From contig NZ_JACFTB010000005.1 in assembly GCF_014281965.1 (NCBI RefSeq), positions 1-64,000 on the forward strand: a DNA stretch of 64,000 nucleotides, given 5' to 3'. The DNA is from Rhodococcus sp. BP22 (GTDB lineage: Bacteria; Actinomycetota; Actinomycetes; Mycobacteriales; Mycobacteriaceae). The notes below the pieces were generated by a model. That model saw only the letters and a program-made list of their open reading frames with translations. It did not search any database and had not been told where the DNA came from. How positions within the stretch are numbered: the first letter of the stretch is position 1; every line of letters starts with the position of its first letter. Made by a program: the position numbers and the translations under genes. Shown one piece after another: positions 25,781 through 35,053 of this stretch.

Positions 25781-27331
25781 CTAGAGCTCGATCCATCGTG
25801 TCGGCGCAAGGCCACGTAGAAACGGTAAATCATGGCTGGCCACGACGAGTGCGCCCTCGTAGGTCGCCAGCGCCTCGGTGAGGTGCGCTCGGCCGGCGAT
25901 ATCGAGGTTGTTGGTCGGCTCGTCGAGCATGAGCAGTTTCGGCGGCGGTTCGGCCAGCAGGATGCGTGCCAGCGCGGCACGTAGTCGCTCACCGCCGGAC
26001 AGGGTGGCGGTGACGGCATCCGAGTCGTGACCACGAAAGAGGAACCGGGCCAGTTGGGCGCGGATCTGTTCGTTCGACGCGTGCGGAGCGACGTCGGCAA
26101 CGTTCTCGACCACTGTTCTCGATTCGTCGAAAACGTCGAGCCGTTGCGGAAGGTACTGCCACGGTACCGAGGGGCCTGCGGATTCGAGCTTTCGTAGCAA
26201 TGTCGTCTTGCCGCTGCCGTTGGGCCCGATCACGGCGATCCGCTCCGGACCGACGATCTCGAGCTCCTCGGTGAGGACTACCTGTTGCCCCGCATGAACG
26301 TTCGTGAACGGAAGATCGATTCTGATCTCGCGGTCATCACGCAGGCGGTCCTCGGCCGCGCTGAGCATGGCCTGCGCGCCGGAGACCTTGTCCTCGTGGG
26401 CTCCGCGTAACTTTCCGGCGGAGACCTGTGCCGCACGTTTTCGAGCACCCATGACGATCTTCGGTTCGCGTTTCTGCTCGAACATCTTCTTGCCGTAGCG
26501 AACCCGCTTGTCGATCTTCGTCCTGGTCTCGATCAATCCGCGTTTCTGCTTGCGCACATCGTTCTTGGCATCGCTGAATGCGGCTGCTGCTGCCTGCTGT
26601 TCGGCGTCGATCACCGACCGGTAGTGCGAGTAGTTGCCGCCGAACATCCGGATGGTACGCGCGCCGTCGCGCTCGGCGCGCACTTCAGCGGTGCTGTCCA
26701 TGATGTCGAGAAGTTCGAGATCATGGCTCGACACCACGAGAACCCCCGGAAACTCCAGTACGGCAGAGTACAACCGCGCACGTGCGTCGACGTCGAGGTT
26801 GTTGGTCGGCTCGTCCAGCAGAAGCACCTCGGGTCCGGCGAGAAGTTCGGCGGTCAGTGCCAGCAGCATCGATTCCCCACCGGACAACGTTCCGAGGGTG
26901 CGATCGAGATCGGCTCGCACGGAGACGATGTGGCCTAGTCCGAGCTTGTCGAGCAAACCCATCGCGCGGTCCTCGGCATCCCATCTGGACCCCACTGTCG
27001 AAAAGTCGGATTCGGTTCCATCGCCGGACTCGATGCGCTGCAGTGCTTCTCGAAGTCCGCGAAGACCGAGGATCTCGTCGACTCGCCGGCCTGGCGTCGA
27101 CGTCACGTCCTGCGGCAGATAGCCGAGTTCTCCTTCGGCGCTGATCGACCCGCGATGCGCTTTCAATTCACCGGCGACGAGTCGGAGGAGTGTGGATTTT
27201 CCCGATCCGTTCGAGCCGACGAGACCTGTTCTACCAGAAGGGAATGCGATATCGAGGCCGTCGTAGACCTTCTCGCCGTCCGGCCAGGTGAACTCGAGAT
27301 CGGAAATGCTCAGGGAGGATGAAGTAGGCAT
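25781..27331 (-). CDS. ABC-F family ATPase (ribosome-associated type)
   Basis: A 516-residue soluble protein with two ABC domains and no membrane segments. Domain 1 has GSNGSGKST, LSGGE and LLLDEPTNNLD. Domain 2 has GPNGSGKTT, LSGGERLRAALAR and LLMLDEPTNNLD. A charged linker of about 80 residues (KNDVRKQKRGLIETRTKIDKR) joins them, the segment that reaches the peptidyl-transferase centre in ABC-F proteins. It may be a translation factor or protect ribosomes from antibiotics; the sequence does not decide. GGAG precedes the ATG. Confidence 0.9.
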   Translation of the reverse strand: MPTSSSLSISDLEFTWPDGEKVYDGLDIAFPSGRTGLVGSNGSGKSTLLRLVAGELKAHRGSISAEGELGYLPQDVTSTPGRRVDEILGLRGLREALQRIESGDGTESDFSTVGSRWDAEDRAMGLLDKLGLGHIVSVRADLDRTLGTLSGGESMLLALTAELLAGPEVLLLDEPTNNLDVDARARLYSAVLEFPGVLVVSSHDLELLDIMDSTAEVRAERDGARTIRMFGGNYSHYRSVIDAEQQAAAAAFSDAKNDVRKQKRGLIETRTKIDKRVRYGKKMFEQKREPKIVMGARKRAAQVSAGKLRGAHEDKVSGAQAMLSAAEDRLRDDREIRIDLPFTNVHAGQQVVLTEELEIVGPERIAVIGPNGSGKTTLLRKLESAGPSVPWQYLPQRLDVFDESRTVVENVADVAPHASNEQIRAQLARFLFRGHDSDAVTATLSGGERLRAALARILLAEPPPKLLMLDEPTNNLDIAGRAHLTEALATYEGALVVASHDLPFLRGLAPTRWIEL

Positions 27332-27456
27332 AGGTGCTCCAGAGGTGTGCGTGCGAGAGTGCAGGCGTAAGAAACCTCTAGAAGAGCAATGGCCTCTCCG
27401 AATCTGTTGGCGACAAAGGCGAAACCCAGATTAGACCGGGGTTGCCGGCCTCGCAA
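27332..27456 (-). promoter_or_regulatory. Promoter and leader of the ABC-F gene
   Basis: On the minus strand, TTGCGA (27451-27456), a 17-bp spacer and TAATCT (27428-27433) form a sigma-70-like promoter, giving a leader of about 90 nt. Within it GGAGAGG precedes a possible mini-ORF TTG-CTC-TTC-TAG (27388-27377). AGAGGT (27373-27378) can pair with ACCTCT (27341-27346), which borders the gene's own GGAG. Such leaders often mediate attenuation in ABC-F resistance genes; here it is only suggestive. Confidence 0.4.
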
Positions 27457-27462
27457 CCATGT

Positions 27463-28005
27463 TTACGACGGGCCCTTCCTGCGTAGGTCGTCCACAGTGG
27501 TCATGGCTTCGCGAAGTTCCCCGAGCCACTCCTGAGTGTGTTCGCCGACGAGCTTGACCGCCCACGACAGAGCGTCCGCGCGAGAGCGGGCCACACCGGC
27601 GTCGACGAGAGTGTCGAGAACCTTGCGTTCGGGTTGGCGGAGCCTGGTCATCACCGGAACTGCCAGGTGGGTGAAGAGTACGGCCTCACCATCGACGGCG
27701 ACGCCCCACGCGATCTTGCGGCCGTACCGTGCCTCCGCCTCGTCAGCGATCTTCATCCGGTCCTGCCGCGTCGTCTCGCGGAACCGAGCGATACGGCCCT
27801 CGGTGGTCGCTGCTGAAGCGTCGTCGGGAGTGGGGAGTTCACCGATGACGACGATCTCCTCGCGGTCTACCTCGACGGTGGCCGCACCGGCGAACCACTC
27901 GTCGGGCAGTCGGCCCGCGAACCACTGCGCGGCATCTCCGGCGTCGGGTGCGTCGGCTTGTTGCCACCCGCCGGGGCGGCCGAACTTATGTCCTTGGTGT
28001 CTCAT
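27463..28005 (-). CDS. Conserved actinobacterial protein of unknown function
   Basis: A 180-residue soluble protein I do not recognise as a named family. The N-terminal half has WFAGRLPDEWF and VEVDREEIVVIGELP. A central basic run (RIARFRETTRQDRMKIADEAEARYGRK) follows. The C-terminus (about 118-170: RLRQPERKVLDTLVDAGVAR, then SRADALSWAVKLVGEHTQEW) looks like a ribbon-helix-helix-type segment. That would suit DNA binding, but this is inference. It is divergent from the penicillin-binding protein gene across an AT-rich palindromic region. Confidence 0.75.
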   Translation of the reverse strand: MRHQGHKFGRPGGWQQADAPDAGDAAQWFAGRLPDEWFAGAATVEVDREEIVVIGELPTPDDASAATTEGRIARFRETTRQDRMKIADEAEARYGRKIAWGVAVDGEAVLFTHLAVPVMTRLRQPERKVLDTLVDAGVARSRADALSWAVKLVGEHTQEWLGELREAMTTVDDLRRKGPS

Positions 28006-28022
28006 GTCGGGTCCTTCATTGG

Positions 28023-28062
28023 TTATGTAAGTCTCATTACATGATTACACCGTAAATGTAAT
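28023..28062. promoter_or_regulatory. AT-rich divergent control region with TTAC/GTAA array
   Basis: Between two divergent genes, ATTACAT (28036-28042) and ATGTAAT (28056-28062) are perfect inverted arms enclosing TTAC-ACC-GTAA (28045-28055). A further GTAA lies at 28027-28030. Five TTAC/GTAA units in 40 bp stand out from the high-GC surroundings. The array could be both promoter and operator, possibly bound by the neighbouring 180-residue protein. Confidence 0.45.
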
Positions 28063-28091
28063 ATCCGCCACGCTCGAGGCATGATCGTCCC

Positions 28092-29903
28092 GTGCTCACT
28101 TCGAAGAGAACGGTGTCCGCCCTCGTTGCCGTCACCGCGCTGCTACTTGCCGGTTGCTCGGACGGCGGTCCGCCGGAACCGCACACCACGGCCCAGCAAT
28201 TTGTCGACGCGGTCAACGGTGGAAATGCCGAGGCAGCGGCCGCGCTGACGACGGACCCGGCTGCCGCGGCCACAGCACTGACGGGCCTGTACAACGGTCT
28301 GAGTGCCGGGGGGACGGTGACGGCGACACCCGATTTCACCGTCGAGGACACCTCCGAGGGGGGCGGGACGGTCACTCTGGATGCCACGTGGCGTTTCTCG
28401 ACGACGCAGGACGGTACCGAGGAGCCGGACGGTGAACCGAAGCAGTGGCAATATGCGACAACTGCAACGGCTACCGAGACCGACCAGGGTTGGCGGATCG
28501 ACTGGGATCCCGCAGTGTTGGCCCCGACGCTCACGGCCGACAGCACCATCCGGTTCACGCCGACCGATGCGCTCGTGAGTGCCAAGGTGTTCGATCGTGC
28601 CGGGGGCGAATTGATGTCGCAGCAGGTCGTGAACCTCGTTAACGTCGACGCGACCGCCGATCCTGCGGCCGTCGCAGCGCTTGTGACGCCGATCGTTCCG
28701 ACGATCACTGCGCAGTCGATCGCAGCCGACCTCGCGGGTGCGCAGGGTAAGACGGTGACTCTCGTGTCGTTGCGAGCGTCCGACGTCGACCCCATTGCTG
28801 CGCAGCTCGCCGCAATGCAGGGTGTGACGCTTGCGCCGCAGGCCCGGCTCCTCACCACCGATCGCGCGCTCGCGTCACCAGCGCTGAACGGGGTATCGGA
28901 GCTGTGGCAGCAACAACTCGACGCCAACAAGGGCTGGTCCGTTCAGTCGGTCAAGGCCGACGGATCCGTCGAACCGCTCGCGGGAATCGACGCCCAGCCC
29001 GCACCGGATATCGCGACGACGCTGGACTCCGCCCTTCAGATCAAAGCCGAGAACGCACTCGCTTCGTTGCCGCAGCAGGCTGCGATCGTCGCGTTGCAGC
29101 CCTCGACCGGCAACGTCCTCGCCGTCGCGCAGAACGCTGCGGCGGACGCCGAAGGCCCGATCGCGCTGACAGGTCTGTATCCGCCCGGTTCGACGTTCAA
29201 GACAGTGACGACGTCGGCGGCGCTGGAAGCCGGGACAGCGACCCCCGACACGATCCTGCCGTGCCCAGGAACCGAGAACATAGAGGGCCGCCAGATTCCG
29301 AACGACGACAACTTCGATCTCGGTGACGTTCCGCTGCACACGGCATTCGCCCGATCGTGCAATACGACGATGGGCCGCCTCGGCGTCGGACTTCCCGCCG
29401 ACGGATTGCAGCAGACGGCACTGCAGTACGGCCTCGGCGTCGACTATGTGACGCCAGGGCTGACCTCGGTCACCGGCAACGTCCCTCTCGCCGCTACGCC
29501 GGCGCAACGCGTCGAATCCGCCATCGGGCAGGGGCAGGTGACGGCGTCACCGTTCGGGATGGCTCTGGTCGCGTCGTCCATCGCGAGTGGCGTGTTGAAG
29601 GCCCCGACGCTTCTCGACGGACAGCCCGGTGTAGCGAATGCGACGCCGCAACCTGTGGATCCGCAGGTAGCCGAACAGGTGAAGGCGATGATGCGCGAGA
29701 CCGTCACCAATGGCACGGCCACGCAGTTGCAGGACATCCCCGGCCTACTGGGTAAAACCGGGACTGCCGAGTTCGGGCCGAACAACGAGATCGCGCACGG
29801 TTGGTTCGTCGGAATCGCGGGTGATCTTGCTTTCGCGGTCTTCGTAGCGGGTGGGCAAAGTTCGGGCCCCGCACTCGAAGCAGCAGGTAAGCTCCTGCGG
29901 TAG
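28092..29903 (+). CDS. Penicillin-binding lipoprotein (class B transpeptidase, PbpLipo-like)
   Basis: A 603-residue DD-transpeptidase. A lipoprotein signal ends in LLAGC, then comes an NTF2-like MecA_N domain (about 30-140), a dimerisation segment, and a transpeptidase domain with all three catalytic motifs: SxxK at Ser367-Lys370 (PPGSTFK), SxN at Ser422-Asn424 (RSCNTT) and KTG at 555-557 (GKTGTAEF). It cross-links peptidoglycan outside the membrane, like M. tuberculosis Rv2864c. The start is GTG at 28092. A degenerate paralogue follows directly. Confidence 0.92.
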   Translation: MLTSKRTVSALVAVTALLLAGCSDGGPPEPHTTAQQFVDAVNGGNAEAAAALTTDPAAAATALTGLYNGLSAGGTVTATPDFTVEDTSEGGGTVTLDATWRFSTTQDGTEEPDGEPKQWQYATTATATETDQGWRIDWDPAVLAPTLTADSTIRFTPTDALVSAKVFDRAGGELMSQQVVNLVNVDATADPAAVAALVTPIVPTITAQSIAADLAGAQGKTVTLVSLRASDVDPIAAQLAAMQGVTLAPQARLLTTDRALASPALNGVSELWQQQLDANKGWSVQSVKADGSVEPLAGIDAQPAPDIATTLDSALQIKAENALASLPQQAAIVALQPSTGNVLAVAQNAAADAEGPIALTGLYPPGSTFKTVTTSAALEAGTATPDTILPCPGTENIEGRQIPNDDNFDLGDVPLHTAFARSCNTTMGRLGVGLPADGLQQTALQYGLGVDYVTPGLTSVTGNVPLAATPAQRVESAIGQGQVTASPFGMALVASSIASGVLKAPTLLDGQPGVANATPQPVDPQVAEQVKAMMRETVTNGTATQLQDIPGLLGKTGTAEFGPNNEIAHGWFVGIAGDLAFAVFVAGGQSSGPALEAAGKLLR

Positions 29904-30021
29904 TGGGCCGGCAGGCAGATACCTGGTGTGGCCCAATCGTGACCGGAGTGTATGTCTGTCGTGCTTGTTACCCTTGTGGCTACAGTGAATATTGTGACCC
30001 ATGAGTTCTGGAAGGTCACTG

Positions 30022-31647
30022 ATGCCTCGTCGTATTCGTGTCCGATATGTAGTGGCCCTCGGCGCAACTTTGGTTTTGGCCGCATCGCTTGCCACGTGGA
30101 CCCTCGATCGCCCCAATAGTGGAGCCGAATCCACGGTGTCCGACTTCGTCGAGGCGCTCAACGACCGCGACGTCGAAGCAGCCGCCGAGCTGACGTCGTA
30201 CCCCAATGCTGCGGCCTCGTCGATTTCACAGATGTTCGACGGTCTGTCCGCGGGCGGAAAATCAACCTCGCAGTTCGAACTCTCGCAGTTCATCGACCTC
30301 GACCAGGACTCTGGGTTCTTCACCCTCGGCTCGGCGTGGAACTTCGGCGAGGGCAAGGACTGGCAGTACTCGACGCGCGGCAGCGCGAAGAAATTGAGCG
30401 TGGGCTGGCGGATCACCTGGGAGCCGGACATCCTTGCACCGGGCTTGGTCAGTGCAGTGCACTACACCCGAACGGACGCGCCGCCACCCCTGGTATTCGA
30501 CGCTGCCCAAAACGTCCTGATGAGTGAGCGGACCATCAACGCCGTTTCTCTCGACCCTGCACAGATGCCCGACCCGGCGGCGTCCGCGGCGCGACTCGCC
30601 GACGTCATCGACGTCGTAGCACCGTTGATCACTGCAGAGTCATTGACCTCCGAACTCACTGCCGCACCTGGTGCCCCAGTACTCGCGGTGAACCTGCGCG
30701 ACGACGACTTCGCGGTTCTCGAGGACGATCTGCGTGCCATTCCTGGAGTCGTGATCTCGCAGACACCCAAACTGATCGCGGGCGATCGACGCATCACTTC
30801 CCCGTTGCTCGACTCAATTCGCGACGCTTGGCAACTCGGCCGCGACGCGACGTCCGGTTGGGCAGTGGACGTCGTCGGTGCCGACGGAATTCCGGTGCGT
30901 CAGGTGGGGTTCCAGGGTCCAGCCGGTCCGGACCTGCATGCCACGCTCGATCCTCGGATTCAGTTGGCAGCCGAGGATGCTGTGGTCAGCGTCGGAACCT
31001 CCGCGTCGATCGTGGCCATCGTGCCGTCGACCGGTGCCATCGTCGCGGCAGCTCAGAACAGTTACGCCAATGAGCAGGGGCAGATTGCGTTCTCGGGGAT
31101 GTATCCGACGGGATCGGCAACGGCATTGCTCGACGCCCTGCAGTCCGGTGAGAACCCGGGCACGCCGACTCAGCTCGGCCTCGGCGTCAACTACTCGATG
31201 CCCGGACTCGACGCCTTCGCCGGTCAGCGTTCCGGGCCGGGTGGATCGATCGATCGGATCCGGTCGATCGGAAACGAGAGCTCTGCGGAGTCGATGACGC
31301 CGTTCGGCCTGGCTCAGATGGGTGCGGCGATCTCCCGTGGAGCTGCGCCCCTACCGTCGATCGTCGTCGGTCAGACCGCCGTCGCTGACCAGCCGACCGA
31401 TTCGATTCCGCCTGAAGCCCTGGCCAGGCTCCGAAAAATGTTCGTGGACTCTGCTCATGCCGAAGGACTCGACGCGTACGCGGGATTGACAGGTTTCGCG
31501 GGTAACAGTGGCGACGACCGGTGGTTCATCGCCAACCGAGGCGATCTTGCGTTTGCCGTCTACATCGAGGACGCGGACGGAACGGACCAGGCCGTGAAGA
31601 TGAGTACCCGTCTGATCCGAGGCATGGACTCCGGCATCGCCGAGTAA
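30022..31647 (+). CDS. Catalytically dead penicillin-binding-protein paralogue
   Basis: A 541-residue protein that aligns along its length with the preceding transpeptidase: signal anchor (no lipobox Cys), MecA_N-like domain (FVEALNDRDVEAAAELTSYP), linker and transpeptidase fold (LDPRIQLAAEDAV; IVAIVPSTGAIVAAAQNS). All catalytic motifs are gone. SxxK has become Ser365-Ala-Thr-Ala368, the roughly 50-residue stretch with SxN is missing, and KTG is replaced by Phe-Ala-Gly (492-494). The frame is intact and codon use normal, so it is probably a maintained pseudo-enzyme. ATG at 30022 has GGAAGG six bases upstream. Confidence 0.85.
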   Translation: MPRRIRVRYVVALGATLVLAASLATWTLDRPNSGAESTVSDFVEALNDRDVEAAAELTSYPNAAASSISQMFDGLSAGGKSTSQFELSQFIDLDQDSGFFTLGSAWNFGEGKDWQYSTRGSAKKLSVGWRITWEPDILAPGLVSAVHYTRTDAPPPLVFDAAQNVLMSERTINAVSLDPAQMPDPAASAARLADVIDVVAPLITAESLTSELTAAPGAPVLAVNLRDDDFAVLEDDLRAIPGVVISQTPKLIAGDRRITSPLLDSIRDAWQLGRDATSGWAVDVVGADGIPVRQVGFQGPAGPDLHATLDPRIQLAAEDAVVSVGTSASIVAIVPSTGAIVAAAQNSYANEQGQIAFSGMYPTGSATALLDALQSGENPGTPTQLGLGVNYSMPGLDAFAGQRSGPGGSIDRIRSIGNESSAESMTPFGLAQMGAAISRGAAPLPSIVVGQTAVADQPTDSIPPEALARLRKMFVDSAHAEGLDAYAGLTGFAGNSGDDRWFIANRGDLAFAVYIEDADGTDQAVKMSTRLIRGMDSGIAE

Positions 31648-31653
31648 CCCCCT

Positions 31654-32385
31654 GTGCTTCATTTCGGTCTGCTCGTGGTGGCCGGTTACTTCGCCGGCCT
31701 CGTCGGCTTCGTGACCGGGATGGCGTCGCTGGTGTCGTATCCAGCCTTACTGGCGGCCGGGTTGCCTCCGGTGAGCGCAAATGTCACCAACACGGTGGCG
31801 ATGGTCGCCGTCGGTGTCGGCGCGACGACGAATGCTTCGGCCGAGCTCGCCAAGGACGGTAAGCAGCTGGTTCGTTACGCCATCTATTCGGCAGCCGGTG
31901 GGCTGGTCGGTGCCGTCGTTCTGCTCGTTGCGCCCGCGGGATCCTTCGAGGTGGTGGTGCCGTTCCTCGTTGCGTTCGCGGCCCTCGCGCTCCTACTGCA
32001 ACCGAGGATTCGAAAGCTGTCCGGAAATCGACAGTTTCCGACGCTGTATCCGTTCGCACTGTTCTTGGTTGCTGTCTACGGCGGGTACTTCGGGGCAGGT
32101 GCCGGGGTGATCTTCTTGGCGCTCGCCCTGATCGCCACATCCGAAACGATCTGGCGCGCGAGCATTTTGAAGAGTTTCTTTCTGGGCGTCGCGAACCTCG
32201 TTGCGGCCGTGATCTTTGCGTTCTCCGGCCAAGTCGACTGGCTCGCGGCCCTGGCGCTGGCGATAGGGGCATTCTGTGGTGGCTACTGCGGCCCGCCCGT
32301 GGTCAAGCTCATCCCCCCGACGTTCCTGCGCATCGCTGTCGGAATCCTCGGGTTAGGGCTCGCAGCCTGGTTGATGTGGAAATAG
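31654..32385 (+). CDS. TSUP-family transporter (TauE/SafE type)
   Basis: A 243-residue membrane protein with about eight helices and the TSUP repeats (GLVGFVTGMASLVSYPALLA; GGYFGAGAGVIFLALAL). Family members export sulfite or organosulfonates or exchange other anions; the cargo is not predictable. GTG start at 31654, six bases after the dead penicillin-binding paralogue, so probably in the same transcript. It converges with the peptide transporter gene. Confidence 0.88.
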   Translation: MLHFGLLVVAGYFAGLVGFVTGMASLVSYPALLAAGLPPVSANVTNTVAMVAVGVGATTNASAELAKDGKQLVRYAIYSAAGGLVGAVVLLVAPAGSFEVVVPFLVAFAALALLLQPRIRKLSGNRQFPTLYPFALFLVAVYGGYFGAGAGVIFLALALIATSETIWRASILKSFFLGVANLVAAVIFAFSGQVDWLAALALAIGAFCGGYCGPPVVKLIPPTFLRIAVGILGLGLAAWLMWK

Positions 32386-32397
32386 CTGCAGACGTTG

Positions 32398-33846
<1,449 letters not shown>

Positions 33847-33891
33847 TGAAGAACTGTCCCATGCTCGATGGTGCAGAGGGGGCCGATGGGG

Positions 33892-34314
33892 TCAGTTTCT
33901 CCGGGCGGATATGACTCGCGCGAGGGCGCGCCAGCCGAGAAGAAACAGTGCAAGCACGGTCGAGGCTACGACGACGAAGCTGAAGGCAGTGCCCTGCCCG
34001 CTGATCGCCCGCAGCACCATGCCGATCGCGACGGTGGACACCCACACGATGATGCCGGTCGGGACGAGGAGGAACGCGTCGAACTTATCGCGGTAGAGCG
34101 CCCAGGTGGCGGCCCAGCCGACGACCGCACCGATCAGAAACGGCCAAGCGGTCGTCGCCAATCCGGCAAGTGCACCCGTCTCGTCGTGGCTGCGTCGACC
34201 GATGGCGCAGAAGATCAGGACCAGAACGAGATCTATGACTGCGGGAACGTACAGCGGGGCGAAACGGCCCGGTACGGCGGCGATGATCGGGTTGCGCTTG
34301 CTCACCGTTCCCAC
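33892..34314 (-). CDS. Small membrane protein, DUF3054-like
   Basis: A 140-residue protein with four hydrophobic helices and a conserved-looking core (GRRSHDETGALAGLATTAWPFL; GWAATWALYR). It resembles actinobacterial DUF3054 proteins, which have no known function. Start GTG at 34314 or GTG at 34305; neither has a strong ribosome-binding site. A terminator hairpin separates it from the upstream yceI-like gene. Confidence 0.75.
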   Translation of the reverse strand: MGTVSKRNPIIAAVPGRFAPLYVPAVIDLVLVLIFCAIGRRSHDETGALAGLATTAWPFLIGAVVGWAATWALYRDKFDAFLLVPTGIIVWVSTVAIGMVLRAISGQGTAFSFVVVASTVLALFLLGWRALARVISARRN

Positions 34315-34320
34315 AATAGA

Positions 34321-34357
34321 GAACGGGCCCGCCGACTGTATGTCCGCGGGCCCGTTC
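34321..34357 (-). terminator. Hairpin terminator after the YceI gene
   Basis: GAACGGGCCCGC (34321-34332) is perfectly repeated in inverted form at 34346-34357, giving a 12-bp GC-rich stem with a 13-base loop. It lies 16 bases past the stop codon of the YceI-type gene and ends just before the DUF3054-like start. Confidence 0.75.
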
Positions 34358-34373
34358 CGGTGAATGTGGCGAT

Positions 34374-34925
34374 CTAGGAAGCCAGACCTGCTTCGATTTC
34401 GAGGGTCAGGGTGATCTTGTCGCCGACGACTGCGCCGCCGCCTTCGAGAGGCATGTCGATGGTGAGACCGAAGTCGCGACGGTTGATGGTGGTGGTGGCT
34501 TCGAAGCCGGCGACCGGACCGTTGCCCATGCCGGCGTTGACGCCGTTGAACTCGAGTGCCAGGTCGATCGACTTGGTGACGCCGTGCAGGGTGAAGTCAC
34601 CTGTCACGACGAAGTCGGAACCCTTGGGCTGTACCGACGTCGAGACGAAGGTGGCGGTCGGGTACTTCTCGACCTCGAAGAAGTCGGCAGTCTTGAGGTG
34701 GCCGTCGCGCTGCGCGTTGTCGGTGGTGATGGAGGTGACGTCGATTTCGGCGGCGACGGAAGGAGTGCCGTCGGCGGCAACGGTGATGGTGCCGGTGAAC
34801 GCCTGGAAGCGGCCGCGGACCTTGCTTACGACGAGGTGGCGCACGGAGAAGCCGACGGTGGAGTGCGAAGGGTCGATGTTCCAGGTGCCTGCGGACAATT
34901 CTGGCAATGCGATCGCGGTGGTCAT
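34374..34925 (-). CDS. YceI-family polyisoprenoid-binding-like protein
   Basis: A 183-residue YceI-domain protein (WNIDPSHSTVGFSVRHLVVSK at the N-terminus; FEVEKYPTATFVST in the middle), predicted to form a lipocalin-like barrel that binds a lipid or isoprenoid. There is no signal peptide, so it is cytoplasmic in this form. GAGGAG precedes the ATG. A palindrome in its leader suggests local control. Confidence 0.9.
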   Translation of the reverse strand: MTTAIALPELSAGTWNIDPSHSTVGFSVRHLVVSKVRGRFQAFTGTITVAADGTPSVAAEIDVTSITTDNAQRDGHLKTADFFEVEKYPTATFVSTSVQPKGSDFVVTGDFTLHGVTKSIDLALEFNGVNAGMGNGPVAGFEATTTINRRDFGLTIDMPLEGGGAVVGDKITLTLEIEAGLAS

Positions 34926-34946
34926 GTGAGCTCCTCTAGCGGTGGG

Positions 34947-34960
34947 GTTGAAGGTTCAAC
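34947..34960. promoter_or_regulatory. Palindrome upstream of the YceI gene
   Basis: GTTGAA-GG-TTCAAC is a 14-bp inverted repeat with a two-base centre, 22 bp before the start codon and just upstream of the ribosome-binding site. The size and place suit a MarR- or TetR-type repressor site, but no regulator gene lies beside it. Confidence 0.4.
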
Positions 34961-35053
34961 TTGCATAGTACACAAGCGGACCGGGGTCCGAATCTATTCC
35001 CGGCTGCCGAATAGAGATGCCGATCACAGTTTTCGAGCGGGAGGGAAAGCCCG

